From NCBI GenBank assembly GCA_026394315.1, contig JAPKYM010000059.1:1-6014 (forward strand): a DNA stretch of 6,014 nucleotides, written 5' to 3'. The DNA is from Candidatus Bathyarchaeota archaeon. Its GTDB lineage: Archaea > Thermoproteota > Bathyarchaeia > 40CM-2-53-6 > RBG-13-38-9. This document shows positions 1-5,467 of this stretch, piece after piece. Position 1 is the stretch's first letter, and each line of letters begins with the position of its first letter. Under the pieces are notes generated by a model. It was given only the letters and a program-made list of their open reading frames with translations. It had not been told where the DNA came from and did not search any database. The translations under genes were made by a program, and so were the position numbers.

Positions 1-473
1 AACTTGTAAGGAGGAAAGGCCAGAGTCGTCTGCGGCAGGTTTGCACTGACTACCCTGATCCGATCACCGATCTCAACACTTCTGCTCACCAATATGATGA
101 ATCCTGCAAAGACATTCTCGATCGTTTTCTGTGCTGCGAAACCGAGGATTATGAGTCCGACACTCCCACCGAGAAGAAGGAGTGAGACGTCGATCTTGAC
201 AAAATAGAGCGATACCAATAGCGCAATGAAAAAGCCTAGGAACCTCAGGATATTGGCAGCGGATCGGGCGGGTTGAGAATCACCGTAGCTCTTTGTCATC
301 GCCATCGAAAGGGACGAAATGATGTGAAATGTTGCGATAAATCCCAATAGAGAGAAGAATACATTCCTGTAGAGTTCCTGAAGCTGTATTGAACTGAATA
401 TGAAATACGCAGCGAAACCTAAGCCCACATAAGCAGCAGTTAGCAGCAAGATTCTTCCTACTAAAGATCTCAT
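1..473 (-). CDS. MscS-family mechanosensitive ion channel, N-terminal part (runs off left edge)
   Basis: Partial membrane channel of the small-conductance mechanosensitive (MscS) family, which opens under membrane tension to release solutes during osmotic downshock. 157 complete codons are present. Hydrophobic segments lie at about residues 7-27, 35-56 and 76-100, followed by the pore-helix region: a Gly/Leu-rich stretch at 101-111, then GFAAQKTIENVFAGFIILV at 111-129, and EIGDRI at 134-139. This order (pore helix, GFAAQ, GD-I entering the beta domain) is diagnostic of MscS. The start is ATG at 473, chosen because a GAGAGG ribosome site lies 7 nt upstream. An ATG at 477 is in another frame and opens only a shadow ORF. 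The segment after GDRI (140-157, with PQTT and FPPYK) is not the usual short turn into the Sm-like beta barrel and may begin an insertion. The C-terminal domain is outside the window. Family is certain from the motifs; ion preference and regulation cannot be read. Confidence 0.88.
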   Translation of the reverse strand, partial: MRSLVGRILLLTAAYVGLGFAAYFIFSSIQLQELYRNVFFSLLGFIATFHIISSLSMAMTKSYGDSQPARSAANILRFLGFFIALLVSLYFVKIDVSLLLLGGSVGLIILGFAAQKTIENVFAGFIILVSRSVEIGDRIRVVSANLPQTTLAFPPYK

Positions 474-480
474 ACATAAT

Positions 481-486
481 CCTCTC
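481..486 (-). promoter_or_regulatory. Ribosome binding site of the MscS-family gene
   Basis: GAGAGG on the minus strand, 7 nt before the ATG at 473. It decides between that ATG and the overlapping out-of-frame ATG at 477, which it would sit too close to. Confidence 0.6.
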
Positions 487-526
487 TCTTTCGAGCTTCA
501 GGTCTTCATCCTACAAAGAAAGGTCG

Positions 527-536
527 AGCTATAGCT
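527..536 (-). promoter_or_regulatory. Possible promoter core: perfect 10-bp palindrome AGCTATAGCT
   Basis: A perfect palindrome with a CTATAG core about 58 nt upstream of the MscS-family ATG. Read as an archaeal TATA element, transcription would start near position 505, leaving a leader of about 30 nt that contains the GAGAGG ribosome site. The surrounding sequence lacks a clear purine-rich BRE, so this is tentative. The rest of the 474-641 gap shows no gene. Confidence 0.25.
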
Positions 537-641
537 ACCCTTTATTGAGATATGAGAATTTTGATCAACTCAAGGATGGCATATGCTCAAAAGGTGCTGG
601 TGCGCCCTGTGGCTTGAGGAATGTGTGATGACGAGTTTGGC

Positions 642-1605
642 TCATTCAAGCGCGCCGCTGCACGATGATCCGTTTCCAGCTGTGCAGCCAAAACAGTGGA
701 TTCCGGTCACAATCTTTCTTTTGGAATGTACAGCAGGATCGAAATCGCTTATATGTCTAGATATGCCAAAGCCTACAGGAAGTCCCAAAGCGAGGTTGAA
801 GTCACAGTCGTAGATGATGCCGTCCCAACCGACGACGATCTGATTTCTACACATCAACTTGTCGACGGTCCTAGGATTAAATGAGTCTCTGAGCAAGCGA
901 TCATATTCGTCATACTGATGCCTCTTATTGAGATATTGCAGGAATCTCCCGACGGGCATGTTAGTTATTGTAATCAGCTTGTTGAAGAAAATTCCAAAAT
1001 TCTTGCGGAGCTCCTCCTTATAATCAGTTTCAAGGGTGGCTTGTTGTGGAGGGAGAAATGCCGCCTCAGGATTGAAGACCAGGTCTAGAACCAGATTCTG
1101 ATCGCGTCCGTACCCAATCTTATTCAGCAACTTCAAGACTTCAATGCTCCTCTCGAAAACCCCTTCGCCTCTCTGTGAATCCACCTCCTTCTTCAGGTAG
1201 CATGGCAAGGAGGCTACAAGTTTGACTCTAAGATCTCGGTAGAACTCGATCATTCCCTTCATTTCAGGTTGAAGCAATACGGTGAGGTTGGTTCTGACTT
1301 GAACATTATGGCCGTCGTTTCTTGCGATTCTTATGAAGTCGCAGAGGTGTGGGTTCAGGTGCTCCGCCTGTTATGTCGATCAACTTTGGTTTCGCATTCC
1401 GGGCCGCTCTCAGGACAAGATGCACAGTTCTTGAGTCCATGATCTCAGTTCTATCTGGGCCCGCTTGGATGTGGCAGTGAACACATCTGTTGTCGCAAGG
1501 AGTGCCTACGTTCACTTGTATGATCTCAATAGAGGATGTTTTCAAGTAAGTACCCGTGACTTCGCGGATTTTTTTGTCAAAGTCATTCATAATGCTTACA
1601 ATCAT
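642..1605 (-). pseudogene. arsS: ArsS-type arsenosugar biosynthesis radical SAM protein, broken by one frameshift
   Basis: Radical SAM enzyme of the ArsS family (TIGR04167), which in characterised systems joins the 5'-deoxyadenosyl group of SAM to dimethylarsenite as an early step to arsenosugars. The 5' part (1605 to about 1354) holds the iron-sulfur motif CDNRCVHC (C37, C41, C44) and the SAM-binding TGGAPE (79-84). The frame then breaks and would end at a TAA after 99 residues. The 3' part continues in the next frame and is complete to TGA at 642, with SLPCYL, NMPVGRF, LMCRN, GWDGIIYDCDFN and the terminal HCFGCTAGNGSSCSGALE. Restoring five bases gives a continuous protein of 322 residues, a normal family length. 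The family's terminal Sec/Cys position (C317) is Cys, codon TGC. Start ATG 1605 has a weak AGGGA upstream; ATG 1590 (MNDFDKK) fits the family N-terminus slightly better. It lies 57 nt downstream of the glycosyltransferase and is last in the unit. Either a real inactivated gene or a sequence error. Confidence 0.9.
1354..1358 (-). other. Frameshift site in arsS: apparent loss of one CTGAA unit
   Basis: The minus strand reads GCAC-CTGAA-CCCACAC. The family motif here is GGAPELNPH. Adding a second CTGAA restores GCA CCT GAA CTG AAC CCA CAC, giving A-P-E-L-N-P-H, and joins the two frames directly. The downstream frame on its own already reads L-N-P-H-L-C-D-F across this point, which fixes the missing stretch as five bases. 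The duplicate pentamer in the intact gene is inferred (GAG instead of GAA would also encode E). Confidence 0.8.
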
Positions 1606-1662
1606 TTGGGCTCGTCCCTAAGTTAGCTAGATGTTTGCGCGCGCTAGCATTCATTTGGTCCT

Positions 1663-2403
1663 TCACATCTTGTCGAAGTATCTCTTAAGGAATGCAGGTC
1701 TGAGTCTGACAAGACTCAGCAAACATGCTAATGCAAAGACAAACGTCAGCTTGATCTTTCCTTCAGTTCCGAATCTCCTTGAGGAGGTGTAGATACAACT
1801 ATCTATTCTATCCAGTTTACCACATCTCTTTGCTTTCCTGCATAGCTCAACGTCTTCAAGAAAAGCGACTCTTCCGTAGCCGCCGATCTTCTGAAAGATG
1901 TCTCTTTTCAGAAATATTCCGTAGTCTCCGAAAAAAGTCTTGGAGAGTCCTGCCCTAAGGTTGCCAAATATGCTTATTGTCCTCAAGAAGGGGTCCTGAT
2001 CCGAGAAGGCCTGTCTGAAGCCTCCTCCGATGGTCCTGCCGCTTGAGATCTCTTTTTCAATAAGTATTATGGCATCCTTCGGTGTCATACAGTCGGCATG
2101 CAGAAAAAACAGTATGTCGCCCCTAGCTTCCTTTGCGCCTCTATTCATTTGAATTGCCCTTCCTCTCTCAGAGCTGACTAGTCTAATCTTTGGATCAAAT
2201 CGTGAGGTATTCCTACGCAACTCACGAAGGGTTGCGTCGGTGCTTCCTCCGTCCACAAGTATAAGTTCGAAAGAACCGTCCAACGATGAAATGTGATCTA
2301 GAAACGGCTTCACGTATTCCTCTTCGTTGAGCAAAGGCGTGATTATGGAGATCAAATTTGATTTCTCTACAGTAATTGATCTGCAACTAGAGCGCGGGCT
2401 CAT
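1663..2403 (-). CDS. TIGR04283-type family 2 glycosyltransferase (arsenosugar biosynthesis-associated)
   Basis: GT-A fold glycosyltransferase of 246 residues, of the GT2 subfamily that often accompanies ArsS and is named an arsenosugar biosynthesis glycosyltransferase. Visible motifs: ISIITPLLNEEE (19-29) at the nucleotide-binding strand; LVDGGSTDAT (49-58); GRAIQMNRGAKEARGDILFF (81-100); LHAD (101-104), the DxD-like metal site; GGGFRQAF (126-133); NLRAGL (148-153) and GDYGIFLKRDIF (159-170); and FLEDVELCRK (181-190), which contains the likely catalytic acidic pair. SSRRF (207-211) and a hydrophobic tail (220-234) that may touch the membrane complete the family pattern. Its ATG overlaps the flavoprotein stop as ATGA, indicating coupled translation; there is no strong ribosome site of its own. 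The first 15 residues precede the conserved domain, so a later start is possible. Donor and acceptor sugars cannot be read; the link to an arsenical rests on the family and on arsS next door. Confidence 0.88.
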   Translation of the reverse strand: MSPRSSCRSITVEKSNLISIITPLLNEEEYVKPFLDHISSLDGSFELILVDGGSTDATLRELRRNTSRFDPKIRLVSSERGRAIQMNRGAKEARGDILFFLHADCMTPKDAIILIEKEISSGRTIGGGFRQAFSDQDPFLRTISIFGNLRAGLSKTFFGDYGIFLKRDIFQKIGGYGRVAFLEDVELCRKAKRCGKLDRIDSCIYTSSRRFGTEGKIKLTFVFALACLLSLVRLRPAFLKRYFDKM

Positions 2404-2954
2404 TGGGTGATTATTGATCTCAGCATCGAGATATCTGTAAATACTCGTAGACCCTCGATGGCTGAAAGCCGCTTAGTATTCTCCAGATCAACTCTTCTCA
2501 TTGTCAGATTCAATTCTGAGCTGTCTGGCAAGATCGTAGTTAGTCTGCCTTCCTTATTGTCTACTGGAAAAACGTAGATCGGAACGTTGGCTTTTGATGC
2601 CTGAGCCACAGAATTAGTAATAAATGTATCCGCGATTCCGTTGACTATCTTAGCGACTGTATTTGCCGTGGCCGGGCATACAAGAAAAAGCTTGAACTTA
2701 CCTAGCTGCAATGCTCCTGGAAGGTAGTAAAACGGCTGAGTCCTGTTAGAATCAATTTCATTGAATATCCTGTTCGAAATTGATCCCAACTGACCGCTCA
2801 GGTTGTACCACGTCACAACTTGCTGCGCCGCCTTCGACAGGAAAACGTAAAGTCTCAAGTCCTCATTCTGTTGGACTATTCCCTTCATGAGCCTAATTAT
2901 CTCGGGCATATAGTCACCCGAGCCTGTAATGCCCCAAGCAATCTTCAGATTCAA
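2400..2954 (-). CDS. afpA: Archaeoflavoprotein (AfpA/MJ0208-type, FMN-binding)
   Basis: 184-residue protein of the UbiX/flavodoxin-like flavoprotein fold, closest to the archaeoflavoprotein group (AF1518/MJ0208 type, TIGR02699), whose members bind FMN and take electrons from ferredoxin; the related DmrB reduces dihydromethanopterin. Motifs seen: KIAWGITGSGD (4-14), the phosphate-binding loop; VFLSKAAQQVV (37-47); GKFKLFLVCPATANTVAKI (85-103); and GIADTFITNSVAQASK (106-121), the flavin-binding core. The start is TTG: the in-frame stop TGA at 2961-2963 leaves no upstream ATG, and the nearby ATG at 2959 is out of frame and stops after two codons. It is first in the leftward unit, its stop overlaps the glycosyltransferase start, and a TATA-like box lies about 30 nt upstream. 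Its place ahead of a radical SAM gene suggests electron supply to the iron-sulfur cluster; that role is inference. Confidence 0.85.
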   Translation of the reverse strand: MNLKIAWGITGSGDYMPEIIRLMKGIVQQNEDLRLYVFLSKAAQQVVTWYNLSGQLGSISNRIFNEIDSNRTQPFYYLPGALQLGKFKLFLVCPATANTVAKIVNGIADTFITNSVAQASKANVPIYVFPVDNKEGRLTTILPDSSELNLTMRRVDLENTKRLSAIEGLRVFTDISMLRSIITQ

Positions 2955-2983
2955 GACATCTCATTCGAAAGTGATGGAAACTG

Positions 2984-2992
2984 AATATAAAA
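2984..2992 (-). promoter_or_regulatory. Probable TATA box for the flavoprotein-glycosyltransferase-arsS unit
   Basis: TTTTATATT on the minus strand, ending 29 nt before the TTG start. The usual archaeal TATA-to-start spacing of about 26 nt puts transcription initiation only a few bases before the TTG, so the message would be nearly leaderless. This agrees with the weak ribosome site there. No clear BRE is seen upstream. Confidence 0.45.
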
Positions 2993-3103
2993 GTCTGTGG
3001 CGGATCATGGCAGTTTCTCTTCTGCAAAGTAGGTTGCACGCACGCAAAGCCTTAAGAACGTAAAGAGAGGCTGGGATAATGCTTTCGTAACCCCGCCCCG
3101 ATT

Positions 3104-4324
3104 ATGAGTCAGAGGGAAGAATTCTTGGCAAATCCGAAATTTGAGAGATTCATAAGGGAACAAGTTGATGAGCTTAAGAAGCTGGGCTTCCTCTCACAAA
3201 TCAGAATCTTGAACGGGCCCAACTCAGCAAAATCCATTATTGACGGAAAAGAAGTCCTAATTTTATGCGCGAACAACTATTTGGGACTAGCTAATCATCC
3301 AGAGATAATCCAAGCCGCGAAAGACGCCATGGACAAGTACGGCGCCGGTATGCCTGCAGGAAGAGGGGTTATGACCCTCTCAATCTTGCTTGAACTAGAG
3401 AGAAAATTGGCGGAATTCAAAAAGACCGAAGCTGCATTATGCTATCCAACAGGTTACGTGGCAAATATGGGCGGAATCTGGCCTATCTTGACTGAAGGCG
3501 ACACAATAGTCAGTGACGAACTGAATCACGCAAGCATAATTGACGGATGCAGGCTGGCAAAAGATACCGGACGTGCAGTCTACAAACATCTAGACATGCA
3601 GGATCTGGAGAACAAGCTCAAGGAAACTGCCAAAGAACGCGTCAAAGGCAAGACAATGATAATCACCGACTCAGTATTCAGCATGGATGGTGACATATGC
3701 AAACTCCCCGAGATGATTGAGTTAGCTGAGAAATTTGACGCATTCATATACTTGGATGACGCTCACGCATCAGGTGTTCTCGGGAAGACTGGGCGAGGAA
3801 CTGTCGAGCACTTCAACGCTTACGACAAAGTTGACGTCGTAATGGGAACCCTCTCCAAAGCAATAGCTACCGTCGGAGGATATATCGCCGGCAGCGAGGC
3901 ACTGTACTACTACCTTCACAGGCGCTCCAGACCCTTCTACTTCTCCACGGGATTCCTGTCACCTGCAGAATGTGGCGCCACGCTCAAATCGCTTGAAATA
4001 ATCAAGAGAGAGCCTGATCGAGTTCAGAGGCTTTGGGACAATACGCGATACTTCAAGAAGGAATTGGAGAGTATGGGTTTCAATACGGGGGTAAGTCAGA
4101 CGCCGATAACCCCTGTGATAGTGGGAGACCCTGAGAAAGCTCAGGAACTGAGCAGAAGACTGTACCAAGACGAGAACATATTCGTACAAGCCTTTAGCTA
4201 TCCCGTAGTTCCCAAAGGCAAGGACCGGATCAGAACAATTGTTAACGCCCACCACTCGCGGGAACAGCTGGACTACGTTCTGGCAGCACTTGAGAGAATA
4301 GGAAAAAGCCTTCAGATCATATGA
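3104..4324 (+). CDS. kbl: Glycine C-acetyltransferase-like PLP enzyme (Kbl/BioF alpha-oxoamine synthase family)
   Basis: Cytosolic PLP enzyme of 406 residues (E. coli Kbl is about 398) in the alpha-oxoamine synthase family. Kbl condenses glycine with acetyl-CoA to 2-amino-3-ketobutyrate, or runs in reverse in threonine breakdown. Motifs: CANNYLGLANHP (55-66); LNHASIIDG (140-148), with the His that stacks on PLP; TDSVFSMDGD (188-197); YLDDAHASGVLG (216-227), with the PLP-binding Asp and His; GTLSKAIATVGGYIAG (248-263), where K252 is the expected Schiff-base lysine; RSRPF (274-278); TPITPVIVGD (333-342); YPVVPKGKDRIRT (366-378). Around 80-105 it reads GAGMPAGRGVMTLSILLELE in place of the Kbl SVRFICGTQ-x2-HxxLE, losing that His. 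This marks a separate prokaryotic clade whose acyl-CoA substrate is less certain. No ribosome site precedes the ATG, so a leaderless message is likely. It is divergent from the flavoprotein gene; no threonine dehydrogenase gene is in view. Confidence 0.85.
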   Translation: MSQREEFLANPKFERFIREQVDELKKLGFLSQIRILNGPNSAKSIIDGKEVLILCANNYLGLANHPEIIQAAKDAMDKYGAGMPAGRGVMTLSILLELERKLAEFKKTEAALCYPTGYVANMGGIWPILTEGDTIVSDELNHASIIDGCRLAKDTGRAVYKHLDMQDLENKLKETAKERVKGKTMIITDSVFSMDGDICKLPEMIELAEKFDAFIYLDDAHASGVLGKTGRGTVEHFNAYDKVDVVMGTLSKAIATVGGYIAGSEALYYYLHRRSRPFYFSTGFLSPAECGATLKSLEIIKREPDRVQRLWDNTRYFKKELESMGFNTGVSQTPITPVIVGDPEKAQELSRRLYQDENIFVQAFSYPVVPKGKDRIRTIVNAHHSREQLDYVLAALERIGKSLQII

Positions 4325-4412
4325 GCTCACTGACAACCAAGAAACCACTACAAGAGCAAGCCTACAATTGTGATGACCTAATGAGTTTGTAACGCTCGCT
4401 AGTTTCATTTTG

Positions 4413-4435
4413 TCTGTAATCAATGGGATTACTGA
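4413..4435. repeat. Inverted repeat upstream of the YgbA-family gene (operator or hairpin)
   Basis: TCTGTAATC-AATGG-GATTACTGA: arms of nine bases match at eight positions around a 5-bp centre; the inner GTAATC/GATTAC is perfect. An outer GTTTCA (4402-4407) and TGAAAC (4433-4438) also pair, which would fold the RNA into a hairpin with a bulge. It lies between the kbl stop and the TTG at 4480, about 45 bp before that start. No T-run follows, which argues against a terminator and for an operator or leader hairpin. The remainder of the 4325-4479 gap holds no convincing gene. Confidence 0.5.
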
Positions 4436-4466
4436 AACGCTGAGTTTAGAGCCTTCATATCATTCT

Positions 4467-4471
4467 AGGTG
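4467..4471 (+). promoter_or_regulatory. Ribosome binding site deciding the TTG start at 4480
   Basis: AGGTG, a good match to the anti-Shine-Dalgarno end of 16S rRNA, 8 nt before TTG 4480. It favours that TTG over the in-frame GTG at 4492. Confidence 0.6.
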
Positions 4472-4479
4472 CAGATTGC

Positions 4480-4833
4480 TTGAAGAGCAAAGTGGATCGT
4501 GACCTCAGACTGTTGACTAATTTCGCAAGAATCTACTGCGATAATAAACATGCATCACTTGACAAGACTATTTGGAGATCTTCACATTTGGGCCTTTCCG
4601 AAAATAGTAGAGAGAAATCACTTAGGCTCTGTCAAGAATGCCGAGACCTCTTAGAGTATGCAGCAACGAAGAGAAAGCAGTGCCCCTTAGATCCCAAGCC
4701 TATGTGTAAGAAATGTAGGATTCATTGTTACTCTAGTGACTATAGGTCAAAGATCAGAAATGTCATGCGGTTCTCCGGGACATATATGATCAAACATGGT
4801 AGATTGGATTTGATCATTCATTACTTCTTTTAG
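4480..4833 (+). CDS. YgbA-type 'nitrous oxide-stimulated promoter' family protein
   Basis: Small cysteine-rich protein of 117 residues matching the YgbA_NO family (PF11756). E. coli ygbA is in the NsrR nitric-oxide regulon and has been tied to recovery from nitrosative stress; its biochemistry is not settled. Family hallmarks seen in order: FARIYC (15-20); LCQECRDLLEYA (50-61); CPLDPKPMCKKCRIHCY (68-84); R-x3-IRNVMRFSGTYM (89-103), where the family usually has RxSGPRM. There are seven cysteines (20, 51, 54, 68, 76, 79, 83), and their C-x2-C and C-x2-C-x3-C spacing suggests a metal or iron-sulfur site. Compared with YgbA it has about 20 extra residues (roughly 24-45) between the first helix and the first CxxC. 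Start is TTG, supported by AGGTG 8 nt upstream and an in-frame TAG at 4447. It sits between kbl and a membrane protein/heme O synthase pair, and an inverted repeat upstream may be its operator. Confidence 0.8.
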   Translation: MKSKVDRDLRLLTNFARIYCDNKHASLDKTIWRSSHLGLSENSREKSLRLCQECRDLLEYAATKRKQCPLDPKPMCKKCRIHCYSSDYRSKIRNVMRFSGTYMIKHGRLDLIIHYFF

Positions 4834-4875
4834 GGGTGTTCAGGAAAGGGCTATAGCAAAGCGCACGCTACGACA

Positions 4876-4888
4876 GATGTTATACATC
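4876..4888. promoter_or_regulatory. Perfect 13-bp dyad GATGT-TAT-ACATC overlapping a TATA-like box
   Basis: Five-base arms are exact inverted repeats around TAT. The TTATAC inside could serve as the TATA element for the membrane-protein gene, putting the start of transcription near 4908 with a short leader holding the AAGGA ribosome site. An alternative TATAAA at 4900-4905 would give a leaderless message. A short dyad like this can occur by chance. Confidence 0.3.
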
Positions 4889-4911
4889 AAGACTGTGACT
4901 ATAAAGAGAGA

Positions 4912-4916
4912 AAGGA
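4912..4916 (+). promoter_or_regulatory. Ribosome binding site of the four-helix membrane protein gene
   Basis: AAGGA 9 nt before ATG 4926. An in-frame TAA at 4902-4904 rules out an upstream start, so the protein is not a 3' fragment of a longer open frame within this sequence. Confidence 0.55.
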
Positions 4917-4925
4917 TACTGGTTT

Positions 4926-5453
4926 ATGGCTCACCAAGGCGCGCGCGTCTTCTTGGGCAAGAGGTCGTTCTGGCTAATGTTCGTTGGGCAGACTATTCTG
5001 GCAACTTCATTTGGACTTGCTGGCACAGTCCAGATATACCACTACTGGATTCTCGCAGAGCCCTGGCAGAAGGTGATTGCCGCTAGGTCCCCATCCGTTC
5101 CCGAAATCGCAATCGGCGGGGCAATAGTATTTCTCGGATATCTCTTCTTGGCAACAACCATGTTTAGACGCATCCTACTGCCGATAAAGGAAGAAATCTA
5201 CACTTCACCAGTGGCGAAGAAGAGTTACTTCAACACCCTGTCTGGATTTCCATCTCTGGTAATATTGGCCGTGGTATTTGCGCTGATAGGTACTGCGGGT
5301 TTGTGGAGCTTCTCCCTCAGCAGTGTAATCCAGTCTGGTCAGGTATGGATACCATACTCCCTTTCAGTCATAGCCTATGCTGGGCTTGCCATAATGGCAA
5401 TACTGATGGCCAGCAAGCTCGCTAGGAGTCTTGAGCATGGCTACCATCCCTAG
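4926..5453 (+). CDS. Four-helix membrane protein of unknown function, next to ctaB
   Basis: I do not recognise this 175-residue protein with confidence. It has four hydrophobic segments at about 14-38, 59-80, 107-130 and 142-163, joined by polar loops; basic residues at the N-terminus (R7, K12, R13), after helix 2 (RR 81-82, K88, K98, K99) and at the C-terminus (K164, R167) suggest both ends face the cytoplasm. The first half (FWLMFVGQ, then LAGTVQIYHYW, AARSP, and a Gly-rich helix ending in TMFRRI) faintly resembles the last two helices of NorB/CcoN-type heme-copper subunits. None of the metal-ligand histidines of those proteins can be present in so short a piece; the few His (3, 39, 171, 174) are scattered. 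Good ribosome site and ATG. The next gene, heme O synthase, begins 14 nt after the stop, so the two are probably co-transcribed and this protein may serve a respiratory complex. That role is inference. Confidence 0.65.
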   Translation: MAHQGARVFLGKRSFWLMFVGQTILATSFGLAGTVQIYHYWILAEPWQKVIAARSPSVPEIAIGGAIVFLGYLFLATTMFRRILLPIKEEIYTSPVAKKSYFNTLSGFPSLVILAVVFALIGTAGLWSFSLSSVIQSGQVWIPYSLSVIAYAGLAIMAILMASKLARSLEHGYHP

Positions 5454-5467
5454 ATCATGATGCTTCT

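Noticed and set aside
280..477. 65-residue minus-strand ORF starting at ATG 477
   Set aside because: Overlaps the MscS-family gene in another frame; the real frame from ATG 473 has membrane helices and the GFAAQ pore motif.
583..884. Plus-strand ORFs at 583-813 and 696-884
   Set aside because: Antisense shadows of the conserved 3' end of arsS; no family features or ribosome site.
1306..1605. The 99-residue ORF as an independent small radical SAM protein
   Set aside because: It ends in a low-complexity basic tail exactly where ArsS sequence continues in the next frame, so it is the 5' part of a broken arsS.
1626..1648. GCTAG/CTAGC inverted repeat between the glycosyltransferase and arsS
   Set aside because: Only 5-bp arms with a 13-nt loop and no T-run; too weak to call a terminator or operator.
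3051..3081. TATA-like CTTAAG (3051-3056) and GATAAT (3075-3080) before kbl
   Set aside because: Either could be a promoter core, but both are poor matches and cannot be told apart from the sequence.
4321..4392. 23-codon ORF overlapping the kbl stop as ATGA
   Set aside because: The overlap is typical of coupling, but the peptide is very short, polar and has no recognisable motif; most likely chance.
3959..4423. 154-residue minus-strand ORF
   Set aside because: Mostly antisense to the conserved C-terminal part of kbl; no recognisable features.
4877..5086. 69-residue plus-strand ORF
   Set aside because: Overlaps the start of the membrane-protein gene in another frame; the product is unlike any family and the real frame has the ribosome site.
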